Both the position numbers and the translations under genes were made by a program. Below are positions 28,885 through 36,625 of a DNA stretch of 64,000 nucleotides, piece after piece. The stretch lies in contig JADJNW010000003.1 of the NCBI GenBank assembly GCA_016714085.1, forward strand, positions 726,231 through 790,230, given 5' to 3'. Every line of letters begins with the position of its first letter. Positions within the stretch are counted from its first letter, which is position 1. The DNA comes from Saprospiraceae bacterium (GTDB taxonomy: Bacteria; Bacteroidota; Bacteroidia; Chitinophagales; Saprospiraceae). Below the pieces are notes generated by a model. That model saw nothing but the letters and a program-made list of their open reading frames with translations, made no database searches and was not told the DNA's origin.

Positions 28885-30449
28885 TCAGTGTACGCTTACG
28901 GTTAGTAATATAGGTACAATTTTTCCATCGCTTCTGGTGCTGACCTCGAAGCCCATAGTCTCTTGTTGATAAGTAATATCAGCAAGCGGAATCATATATT
29001 TTTCCAGTAGTTGGAACAGGTGTGTTTTAAGATTTTTTTTATTGCTGGAAAGCTGGGTACATAGGTACTCCAAGTATTTAGGTCTGACTTTTTGGGTAGA
29101 AAATAATACAATTAAATGGTCTTTACCAGGATGTGTAAACCGCAGCCCAGAATCTACGGCGGGAATGGTCAGGACAGACCCTCCGCTTACGAGCATCGCT
29201 GATTCTTCCTCTCCTTCAAACGATTCAATGTATTCTTGCGATTTTGGGAAATGGACTTCGGCTTTTCCTAATGGATCCACGCTAAACACATAGATATAAC
29301 CATTTTCGAATCCGCTTTGCACGTACAATTGAAAGATATCACCTGCTTTTTGACTGCCTTCCAGTGTATAAAAGTTATCATCCAGGCGAACGCCAGCTTC
29401 TTCGAAGACATGGTAGCCCTCACTGCTTTTCCCCATATATTGGCGAAAGCCGAAAGAACCTGCCATAGGGTTCAGTTGTTCCCCTTCTTGCTCCTGCGTT
29501 CTTTCCTCGGCTTTTACGGCCTCTGTGGTCATATCCAAATTAAAATCAATAGGCGGCCCATCAGCAAGCATGATAGCATAAGCATGGCGGCAGAATTCGC
29601 CAAAATGGGCATATCTTATCCAAATAAAGCCATTTTCGCCCCAATTTTTCCCCCAACTGTTCATCAACTTGAAGCCGCCTCGCATTTCGGCAGAAATTTC
29701 CTGACCAGGGCGACTAAATCGTTCATCGTCATAACCGACCACCACCATGGCGTGGCCACCTGCATAACCGGTATTGCCCAGGGTAGGAAACCAACTTTCG
29801 TCGCCGGGCCGGATATTGTAAAAATTTTGTAACACCCGCATACCAACAATGACAGGCTTTTTCTGTGCCAAAACCAATTTTGTATTTTTGACCTTCTCTT
29901 CAGATGGGGCATCTTTTTGAAACAGAGGGATATAGTCTTCTATCTTATAGGAAGCTGCTTTATTTAATATGCTTTCAGAAATTTCTTTCACGCAGTTATT
30001 GGGATCTATATCAAAATCACGTGCCAGGCAATTTCCTTTTTTTTCATCAAATCAAGAGCTTTTGGCATAGTGACGCCCAGGTCACAGTTGCCTTCGATGA
30101 TCTGATTGTAAATGAATAATGCGGAATTGGCATTGTCAGAAATGTATTTTTTATCGGTCCAGTTATTTTTGATTGCTCTTTCGATGGTCATCGCGGCATA
30201 ACCCGCTGACCAGCCTACACAGGATGCGATATCGCCCTGGTGGCGAATATCAGGACAATAAGGGCTAAGATCTATCTTGGAGCTTATTGATTTTTGGCCT
30301 CGCCCAATTTGAATGTTTTTTGATACAGAAGGGAGGCGATCATACGCAGCATCATCCAGAATTAAGCCGGTAGGATAAACCTTTTGAGTATATCCCACCA
30401 GCGGAAGCAAATAAAGTAAACTAATAATAAGCGTGCCCGGATATTTCAT
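28885..30449 (-). pseudogene. secreted papain-family (C1) cysteine protease with DUF4384 domain, frameshifted
   Basis: Signal peptide, then a C1A-type catalytic domain: Cys in HQGDIASCVGWSAGYA (about residue 75), His in GGHAMVVVGYDD, Asn in LMNSWGKNWGENGFIW. After the catalytic domain comes a DUF4384-like domain (GDIFQLYVQSGFENGYIYVF, FTHPGKDHLIVLFS). Frames join if one A is added to the A8 run on the coding strand (T8 at 30037-30044), giving MKKKGNCLARDFDIDPNNC across the gap and a protein of about 521 residues. DUF4384 is often fused to caspase, CHAT or protein-kinase domains in signalling or stress proteins. First of three protease types in this island; 29 nt downstream of the 278-aa gene in the same direction and so probably in the sigma operon. 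Confidence 0.85.
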
Positions 30450-30478
30450 GTTTTCATCATTTTGAGGGTATCGATTGA

Positions 30479-31315
30479 TTATTGGTCATTATTTTTCTTC
30501 TTCGGCTTGGGCTTAGCGCTATTGGTTTCTTCTTCAAAAGGATTGACCTCTCCATTTTCTTGAGGGTAGTCTTGATTTTCCATGGCATGGTTATAAATAT
30601 CGCCTTCACTTATTTCTATTTCTTCCCAACTTCGGAAACTATAAGGCATGAGAAAATAGTCCCGCAAATGCTCTTCTTTAATCCTGCGAGCTTCAAAATT
30701 CGCTGTTGCCAGATAATTGGTGAAATCTACTGCCAGTTTGATCAACCCAAAGATAGCAACTAAAGGGACTGCCGAATACAATTCGCTTCCTGTCGCTTCT
30801 GCAACGACTACCTGAAAATCCTGGGAATATTCATCTTTCAACTCACTCAATTTATACTGCAATGAATTAGAATACATATCAGGCTGGTCATGAATCGTTT
30901 TTAGCTTTTTTCGATCCATAAAGTCGTACTTTATTTCTACCAAAAACATATTGAATTTATCGGCGATTTTGGCATAAGCTTTTTTTACTTCCCGAACATC
31001 ATCTGGAGCAAGTTTTTGAGAATGCGCTTTGAATGCCGCTACAAGTGTTTCGGCTTCTAATTTAATCTCCTTGTACTTTTGCATAAATTCTGTTTCCAAA
31101 AAGCCTTGAAGCGCTTTATCGATCTTCTTTTGAGATCTCGCGGTGGATGCCCGTTCATCTCCTTCCACCATAATTCCTCTGATATGGGTAAGTTTTTCTT
31201 CAAAGGTCAGTTTTTGTACAAATTCCTCTTCAGAAAACCCTTGGGCATGAAGCGAATTGAAGCATATACAAAAAGCCAATGTTAAGATGGTGATATAAAA
31301 AATCCCGGGTTTCAT
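30479..31315 (-). CDS. secreted hypothetical protein, 278 aa
   Basis: Signal peptide (residues 1-24, SLHAQ). The mature protein is mostly helical and charged (VQKLTFEEKLTHIRG, KKIDKALQGFL, RKKLKTIHDQPDMY), with one moderately hydrophobic stretch near residues 180-200 (LYSAVPLVAIFGLIKLAV) that could be membrane-associated, and a lysine/proline-rich tail (AKPKPKKKNN). I do not recognise the family. It lies 31 nt after the anti-sigma gene and 29 nt before the C1 protease, in one direction, so it is part of the sigma/anti-sigma operon. A substrate, chaperone or membrane-acting partner of the protease is possible but not shown by sequence. Confidence 0.65.
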   Translation of the reverse strand: MKPGIFYITILTLAFCICFNSLHAQGFSEEEFVQKLTFEEKLTHIRGIMVEGDERASTARSQKKIDKALQGFLETEFMQKYKEIKLEAETLVAAFKAHSQKLAPDDVREVKKAYAKIADKFNMFLVEIKYDFMDRKKLKTIHDQPDMYSNSLQYKLSELKDEYSQDFQVVVAEATGSELYSAVPLVAIFGLIKLAVDFTNYLATANFEARRIKEEHLRDYFLMPYSFRSWEEIEISEGDIYNHAMENQDYPQENGEVNPFEEETNSAKPKPKKKNNDQ

Positions 31316-31346
31316 ATCGTTTAATTTTTAGGTTATTAATAGGTAA

Positions 31347-32096
31347 CTACTTTATTTGCTTACTGATTTTCAAAGCTTTGTTGTAATAAATATGATTTGG
31401 GTTAGCTTTTAAATTATTTAACAAGGCATTACAATCTGCTTCCTGAGCAAGGCAACTTAACAGTTCATACCACTCTGCATCTTCCAGATAGCGAATATCC
31501 TCGCTTGCGCGTACTCGAGCAAAGCTTGCCGCTGCTTTATCATATTGACCGGCAGCATAGAAAGCGTGCCCCAGGTAATACTGCGCTAAAGTGTAGTAAG
31601 GATTACTTTCCGGGATGGATTCCAGAGCAGTTATGGCTTTGTTATGTTGCCCGTTTTGAAGCGCAGTGATTCCATCCTTCAGCAATTCCTGATCCGGGTT
31701 GGTTGTTTCCGATCCTCTTACAGTTAAATCGGGCGACTCGTAATAAGCCGATGCCAACTCCGCATTAGACATTGAATTCTGAGGAATAATAAAGAAAAAT
31801 GTTACGATCAACAAAATACTGGCAGCAAGGGATAAAATCACCAGGCGTTTTTGGCGATTTTTGTTGATAGAAACCACTTTCCCTTTGTTTTCATTTTCTA
31901 ATTCTTGTAATTGCGCTTTCAAATTTTTGGCAATCAAATAATCCAGTGTAGTATGAGCCATCTGGCGACGTTGAAACTCATGGGCAAAGCTTTCATCTTC
32001 GGTCAAACGCTGGTCCAGAATTAGCTTTTCTGCGCTGTTCAATTCGTCGCTCAGATACCGCTCAATTGATTCTATGTCATTATTATTCTTTTTCAC
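31347..32096 (-). CDS. membrane-anchored anti-sigma factor with extracytoplasmic TPR domain
   Basis: A 249-residue protein. The cytoplasmic N-terminus (IERYLSDELNSAEKLILDQRL, then FAHEFQRRQMAH) is the usual Bacteroidota anti-sigma start. A basic stretch leads into one membrane helix (residues about 86-106, LVILSLAASILLIVTFFFII). The outer part has TPR-like repeats (GITALQNGQHNKAITALE, YYLGHAFYAAGQYDKAAASF). It overlaps the sigma gene by 14 nt, so the two are translationally coupled. Expected role: hold the ECF sigma at the membrane until an outside signal, here probably sensed by the TPR part, triggers release, often by proteolysis. Known anti-sigma relatives of this type are found next to CHAT/TPR genes, as here. 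Confidence 0.85.
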   Translation of the reverse strand: MKKNNNDIESIERYLSDELNSAEKLILDQRLTEDESFAHEFQRRQMAHTTLDYLIAKNLKAQLQELENENKGKVVSINKNRQKRLVILSLAASILLIVTFFFIIPQNSMSNAELASAYYESPDLTVRGSETTNPDQELLKDGITALQNGQHNKAITALESIPESNPYYTLAQYYLGHAFYAAGQYDKAAASFARVRASEDIRYLEDAEWYELLSCLAQEADCNALLNNLKANPNHIYYNKALKISKQIK

Positions 32097-32691
32097 TGTA
32101 ATTCAATTTTAAGACATTTTTTAAATCGGGTTCTTTGTCAATGGTTTCTAGCAATTTCTGGTAACAATTATAACGTTGCCTTCTTGCTATTCCGGCATCT
32201 TGCAGCCCTACTTCTTCTGCAATCTCTTCCATGCTGTATGATAATTTCCACAGTTCAAGAATTTTCTGGCATTTCTCACCTAGCTGGCTTAACAAATAAT
32301 CAATAATTTGCTTTTGTTCTTCCACTAGCGACAAGTGTTCCGGAGTCTCAAAGGATACTTGATCCAGTTGTGTATTTTCTGCCGTGTAAGTCATGCGTTT
32401 ATCTCTCTTCAATCGGTTGAGCCATAAAAACCGACAAATAGAAAACAAATAACCCTTTAATTGTCCTTCCCCTTTGTATTTATCCTTGCGAACATTTTCG
32501 TCAAAGGCAATGATGCCTTCATGAAATATATCAATGCCTTCTTCCTCATTACCACTATTGTTTTTTACAAAATTAATAACTTGGTTTTTCAATGCATGAT
32601 CTTCATAAATCAACACGATTGCTTTCTGGCGCTTTTGCCCTCCGGCTTTGATATATTCTACAATGATCGCGTCAGAATATAAGGGTTTCAT
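32083..32691 (-). CDS. ECF-type RNA polymerase sigma-70 factor
   Basis: A 202-residue sigma factor with region 2 (GIDIFHEGIIAFDENVR, GQLKGYLFSICRFLWLNRL) near residues 50-95 and region 4 (LGEKCQKILELWKLSYSMEEIAEEVGL, too long a run to be by chance; HTH core MEEIAEEVGLQDAGIARRQR) near 135-175. It directs core polymerase to a dedicated promoter set. First gene of a minus-strand unit with the anti-sigma, the 278-aa protein and the C1 protease. Divergent from the coiled-coil gene at 32875 with a 183-nt gap; autoregulation from this gap is expected. The targets probably include the surrounding island. Confidence 0.9.
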   Translation of the reverse strand: MKPLYSDAIIVEYIKAGGQKRQKAIVLIYEDHALKNQVINFVKNNSGNEEEGIDIFHEGIIAFDENVRKDKYKGEGQLKGYLFSICRFLWLNRLKRDKRMTYTAENTQLDQVSFETPEHLSLVEEQKQIIDYLLSQLGEKCQKILELWKLSYSMEEIAEEVGLQDAGIARRQRYNCYQKLLETIDKEPDLKNVLKLNYSEKE

Positions 32692-32790
32692 TTAATAGTG
32701 GATTTAATAAGGAAAATGTCCTTCTTTTTTGAGGATTTTTTTTCAGATGCCTAAAATTACCACTTTTTCTCATTTTTTTTCTTACCGACT

Positions 32791-32820
32791 TTCAAACAGG
32801 AATTTAAATCCGTAGATTTG
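32791..32820 (+). promoter_or_regulatory. TTC...TAGATTTG promoter for the coiled-coil gene
   Basis: TAGATTTG (TAnnTTTG) at 32813-32820 with TTC at 32791-32793, spacer 19 nt. It places the transcription start after 32820 and so rules out an in-frame ATT/TTG start at 32818, favouring ATG 32875. Confidence 0.6.
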
Positions 32821-32874
32821 ATTATTCAAAAATGGGGCAACCAAACAAACCTTCACAATAAACCAAGAAAAGCT

Positions 32875-33972
32875 ATGTTTTCGCAGCGTATTCTCCTCCT
32901 GTGTTTTTTACTTTTACTTCCTTTTACATCCTTCAATCAAGTATTGGATTATATTGATATTAATCTCAAGATAACTGAAAAAGTGGCCAATAAAAGCCAA
33001 CCTTTGGCTAATGCAAAACTTAATATTTCGGACTATGGAGAAGTATCAACGAATGCGCAGGGGCAATACAAGTTTTCTTATCCCGTGCGGAAGAATGTTG
33101 ACCCCAATCTGTCCATTTCTTTATTTTCTGAAAAACATAAAATGCTGAAGCCGCTGGATGGTCATATTGAGTTGGATACTTCCAGAGATGAAATGTTCAT
33201 TGAATTGTTTGTAGTAAACATGAGCGAGCAAAGCGAGGCCTTTAAAAAGCGGATTAGTGATTTGGAAAGCCGAATGGCTCGGTTGAAGCGCAAAAATGAA
33301 TATACGCAGCGGCAGTTGAATGAAATCAGTAATACTTTGTTAGATACAATCCTGCATTTTGAAACGCTAAAGAAAGAATTGGAAAGTGAAATTACCGATC
33401 TGAAAAATTTGACCGAAGAGCAAAAGAAGCAAATGGATGCTCAAAATGATCAAATCGCCGGTTTGGAAAACACGGTCGCAGAACTTACCATTCAACTGGA
33501 AGCAGCAATGGAAGAGCGTTATCATAAGAAAAATCAATATTTCAAGGATATTTCCGCTAATTTATTACCGTATGTGCGTAAAGCCAAAGACCTCAAAGAT
33601 CACCTACCTTTTATAGAAACCTATTTCTCTGTAAGGAGTTTCGAGAATTATGAGCGAGATATAAAAGGATATAATGAACAGTACGAAAAATTTGATAATA
33701 ATCAGATGGACTATTTGGAGGGGATAAAACACTATTGGGAAGACGAAGCACTATTGAAAAAAACCGAAGAGTTATTTAATTTTCTTGGGAAAGGAATTCA
33801 TTATAATCAGATTTATAAGGTTACGCTTGATATAATGGCCGAAATTGGTAATCAAAAACCCAAAAAAGCCCAGAAAATTGCTTCGCTTGCACACGAAGAC
33901 ATGACGATCAACCTAAGTCGACTAGAAAAAGACATCAATAGAGTTTTGTCTGAATTAAGAAAAAACCTTTAA
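32875..33972 (+). CDS. secreted coiled-coil protein with N-terminal Ig-like domain
   Basis: From ATG 32875 the protein has 365 residues and a clear signal peptide (LLLCFLLLLPFTSFNQ). A small CarboxypepD_reg/Ig-like domain follows (KSQPLANAKLNISDYGEVST, NAQGQYKFSYPV), the usual plug-like fold with an 'N-x-x-G-x-Y/F' core. Next is a long coiled coil of about 110 residues (KKRISDLESRMARLKRK, LKKELESEITDLKNLTEEQ, IAGLENTVAELTIQLEAAM), then a helical C-terminal domain. No known enzyme domain. Divergent from the sigma gene and followed 32 nt later by the lipoprotein at 34005, so likely co-expressed. A longer start at 32818 is rejected because it falls in the -7 box and delays the signal peptide. 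Confidence 0.72.
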   Translation: MFSQRILLLCFLLLLPFTSFNQVLDYIDINLKITEKVANKSQPLANAKLNISDYGEVSTNAQGQYKFSYPVRKNVDPNLSISLFSEKHKMLKPLDGHIELDTSRDEMFIELFVVNMSEQSEAFKKRISDLESRMARLKRKNEYTQRQLNEISNTLLDTILHFETLKKELESEITDLKNLTEEQKKQMDAQNDQIAGLENTVAELTIQLEAAMEERYHKKNQYFKDISANLLPYVRKAKDLKDHLPFIETYFSVRSFENYERDIKGYNEQYEKFDNNQMDYLEGIKHYWEDEALLKKTEELFNFLGKGIHYNQIYKVTLDIMAEIGNQKPKKAQKIASLAHEDMTINLSRLEKDINRVLSELRKNL

Positions 33973-34004
33973 TTTTATTACCGAAATTTTAAATCTAAAA
34001 CCTG

Positions 34005-34913
34005 ATGATCAAGAAAATCGCTACCCTACTTTTTTCCGTTGGTTTGCTTTTAGGTTTTCAGAGTTGTAACCCAGAGTGTGATACACTCCAAACATCCAAC
34101 GTGTTTGTCCCCCCGGGGCCTTATGAAGAAGGGACAGAATTAGCAATAACAGCTCAACCAGCAAACGCTATAGAGGGAAGAAAAATATTTGTTTCTTCCA
34201 AAACGCAGACAGGTTCCAGTTTTACTACCGAATTGAAATCCCGTTTTATTGAAGAACTCGGGGCTGCAGTAGTTGAAATCCCTACGGAAACTGATATTGA
34301 TGTCCAGTTTTTTATAGAGGATCCCGATTGTGGAAATTTGATTCCCATTGGCGAGACATCTAAAGTGGTTGATCCTTCTTTTTTTGTTGATAATCCTTTT
34401 TTTATCACGCCCACTCCCCCACTTATTATCATTCCTTCCCCTCCTGTTGCTCCGCCTCCAGCCGTAGTGAATGCTTGGTTTAGCCCCAATAACCGTGAGT
34501 ATTGCATTTGGTTTGTTCCTGCGGCGGACACCATAAATGGCAAGCGCGTCGAATACTCTACACTGGTTCCTGCTGCCTTTCCGATTAAGGGAAGTGGGGA
34601 AGCAAGAGGAAGTGTTGAATTGGCTGCTGGGTGTAACCCAAGTTCCCAATTTAAATTATATCATAACAATCCGGTATCCGGGATTATTGATAGGGAAAAA
34701 AATATTATTAAGATTACAATTGACCGAACCAACAAAAATCTTGGAAAGGAGGATCTCGTTGGGCAGTTTATTAATCCTGAAAATTTACCTGAAGGAATGG
34801 ATTATAACATAGGCGGCATATGCAATCCCGATGGGAAAGGACGCCCCAATATCATGTTTCTCACCTCTTTACAAACAGGTAGACAAGTGATTCTTTATCG
34901 ACAAGCTGACTAA
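34005..34913 (+). CDS. lipoprotein, hypothetical, 302 aa
   Basis: A type II signal peptide with lipobox LLGFQSC (Cys at residue 21), so lipid-anchored. The mature part is beta-rich: an N-terminal domain of about 100 residues, then a proline/isoleucine-rich linker (PTPPLIIIPSPPVAPPPA, residues 138-157), then a C-terminal domain with paired features (NNREYCIWFVPAADTING, GSGEARGSVELAAGC). I do not recognise a family. Second gene after the coiled-coil protein in the plus-strand unit; a strong hairpin at 34934-34982 ends the unit. Possible surface-exposed adaptor in the protease island; that is inference. Confidence 0.7.
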   Translation: MIKKIATLLFSVGLLLGFQSCNPECDTLQTSNVFVPPGPYEEGTELAITAQPANAIEGRKIFVSSKTQTGSSFTTELKSRFIEELGAAVVEIPTETDIDVQFFIEDPDCGNLIPIGETSKVVDPSFFVDNPFFITPTPPLIIIPSPPVAPPPAVVNAWFSPNNREYCIWFVPAADTINGKRVEYSTLVPAAFPIKGSGEARGSVELAAGCNPSSQFKLYHNNPVSGIIDREKNIIKITIDRTNKNLGKEDLVGQFINPENLPEGMDYNIGGICNPDGKGRPNIMFLTSLQTGRQVILYRQAD

Positions 34914-34933
34914 TAATTGAGTAATAATTGACT

Positions 34934-34982
34934 GGGTTTTGAAGGCGTTTCTTTTCTTTATTTAAAAACGCCTTCAAAACCC
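34934..34982. terminator. strong bidirectional terminator
   Basis: GGGTTTTGAAGGCGTTT (34934-34950) and AAACGCCTTCAAAACCC (34966-34982) are exact reverse complements, with T- and A-rich flanks. The minus-strand stop codon at 34974-34976 lies inside the right arm. Serves the convergent genes ending at 34913 and 34974. Confidence 0.9.
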
Positions 34983-36026
34983 TGCCCTCACACCCAAAGA
35001 CAGGATAGAATAAGATTCCCGCACAATTTCCTGTTGGAAGCTTTCGACCTCAAAAATCAAAGGAATACCGCCTGTCAAAAACACATTGTATTTTATATTA
35101 GGAGCATACTGAATTCCTGCATAAGCAAATAAGAATTCCTGGGTTCTAACTAAAGATTGATCGCCAAACTCTGCAGGCTTGAAGTTCAAACCATAAGATA
35201 AACCAGGGTAAAAAGTGAATTTATTATTGCTCGTGCGCTGAATGAGAAAGAAACTGACATTTGTATTAAAAAGGTATTCATCCCGATATTCAACAGGGGT
35301 CGAATTTTCAACTTCACTTGGTAAAAATGCCATGAACATTCCACTAAAGAAATAATAGGTATTCTGATTTATACTTTTATAATAAGTCACGCCAATATCC
35401 GCCATATCCCTTCCAGCCCCTAATTGGTATTGCTCCTTTTCACTTTTAATGGTAGATATGGAATACCCCCCGTTGACGGTGAGTTCAGGGACGGTCTTTA
35501 AAGGTAATGCCCTAAATCGCAGCCCCACGCTACCCAAACCACCAAAAGTTTCGTCAAATATAACCCCGATAGCCTCCGATGCTGCATCCGGTGATTTTTC
35601 GTTATTTCCCATATTTTCAGATTCAAAAACTTTGAACATAGAACTGGTAGCAGCGTTGTCTTTGCGCGCTCTCAAGTACCTTAGTTGAATACCAATATCC
35701 CATCGGCCGGAGGAAGAAACACCATAGAACCCGTACAAATCGGAGATAAACTGTGTTTGTCGAATTCGATCGAAAATAGGAGAATTTTTTCCATTCTCGT
35801 GCAATGCTATCCAATAAGAGGCAAGGGTATTATTCCAAATCACTTCTGTCTGTCCGCTGCCAAGAACGGTTGATGCCCCGCCATTTACTATAAAATTTTG
35901 GAGTGAATCCAGACCAGGGATAGAATATTTAAATTTTGGGGATTTCTGGGCATGGACATTGGCACAAAACAACAAACAAATACTCAGGATCAATAAAGGG
36001 AACTTGGATTTAGCTAATAGGCTCAT
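34974..36026 (-). CDS. outer-membrane beta-barrel protein, hypothetical
   Basis: A 350-residue protein with signal peptide (residues 1-26, NVHAQ). Alternating hydrophobic/polar strands through the mature part (WDIGIQLRYLRA, GLGSVGLRFRALPL, TYYFFSGMFMAFL, FTFYPGLSYGLNFK) and a terminal SLGVRAGF ending in Phe are typical of an outer-membrane barrel of about 10-14 strands. No known family recognised. It is downstream of the 165-aa membrane protein by 5 nt, so the CHAT gene, that protein and this barrel form one minus-strand operon. Role inside the island is unknown; an outer-membrane outlet or anchor would fit. Confidence 0.72.
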   Translation of the reverse strand: MSLLAKSKFPLLILSICLLFCANVHAQKSPKFKYSIPGLDSLQNFIVNGGASTVLGSGQTEVIWNNTLASYWIALHENGKNSPIFDRIRQTQFISDLYGFYGVSSSGRWDIGIQLRYLRARKDNAATSSMFKVFESENMGNNEKSPDAASEAIGVIFDETFGGLGSVGLRFRALPLKTVPELTVNGGYSISTIKSEKEQYQLGAGRDMADIGVTYYKSINQNTYYFFSGMFMAFLPSEVENSTPVEYRDEYLFNTNVSFFLIQRTSNNKFTFYPGLSYGLNFKPAEFGDQSLVRTQEFLFAYAGIQYAPNIKYNVFLTGGIPLIFEVESFQQEIVRESYSILSLGVRAGF

Positions 36027-36031
36027 TGATA

Positions 36032-36529
36032 TTAATTTTTATTTGAAGTTAAATCAGATTTTTGGCCTTCCCAGATGATCGCTACCTCTTCCGTTTCTTC
36101 TGCACAAAAGGCAATACATTTTCCCTTACCCTTGAATTCATTAGGGTTCTCCATCTTCAATTCAAAGGCTTCCTGCACAAAACCTTCTCGTATTTTATAT
36201 GGATAAAAAAATGCTCCTCGGAGTAAAGTTTCATCTTCTGATAAAGCTAAATTTGACAATTCTATAAAAGTCGACCGGGTGCTCTTTGGAAGAAAAACTT
36301 CTAATTGCCCTTTTAAAGCGCCCTGAGTTTGTAGCTTCAGGACTCCTGTATAAGGAAAATTTGGGGCTTGCTCGTAATAGTAAGTAATAGTCCAGAATCC
36401 TTCCCAATCTTTCTTCGAAATGCTTTTATTTTTGTTCCAAAACCAGATGCAAATTATAGCTAATATAATTAACAATAGAAAAAGAGAGATTATTCTGAAT
36501 GTTTTTCTCTTTCCAATGTTTGCATTCAT
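36032..36529 (-). CDS. membrane-anchored hypothetical protein, 165 aa
   Basis: One N-terminal membrane helix (residues about 12-30, ISLFLLLIILAIICIWFW) followed by a soluble extracytoplasmic domain of about 130 residues, beta-rich (WEGFWTITYYYEQAP, FPYTGVLKLQTQGALKGQLEV, and a final strand EEVAIIWEGQK). The W-x-G-x-W-x-I-x-x-Y start and G-x-L-x-G-x-x-E strand pattern look like a small lipocalin-like barrel. No family recognised. It lies about 95 nt after the repaired CHAT stop and 5 nt before the barrel gene, all in one direction. Confidence 0.62.
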   Translation of the reverse strand: MNANIGKRKTFRIISLFLLLIILAIICIWFWNKNKSISKKDWEGFWTITYYYEQAPNFPYTGVLKLQTQGALKGQLEVFLPKSTRSTFIELSNLALSEDETLLRGAFFYPYKIREGFVQEAFELKMENPNEFKGKGKCIAFCAEETEEVAIIWEGQKSDLTSNKN

Positions 36530-36625
36530 AATTATTCATCAGGTGGTATTCAATAATTTCTTTGAGCCTCCTAAATTTATAAACAAGATAGTATTTAATA
36601 TCAATTTACAAAAATAATAAAATGA

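Noticed and set aside
30479..31315. Bacterial gasdermin-like pore protein next to proteases
   Set aside because: The protein has a signal peptide and charged helices; it lacks the beta-rich gasdermin fold and a C-terminal inhibitory peptide pattern.
32818..33972. Upstream start of the coiled-coil gene at 32818
   Set aside because: It lies inside the TAGATTTG promoter box and would put 19 residues before the signal peptide.
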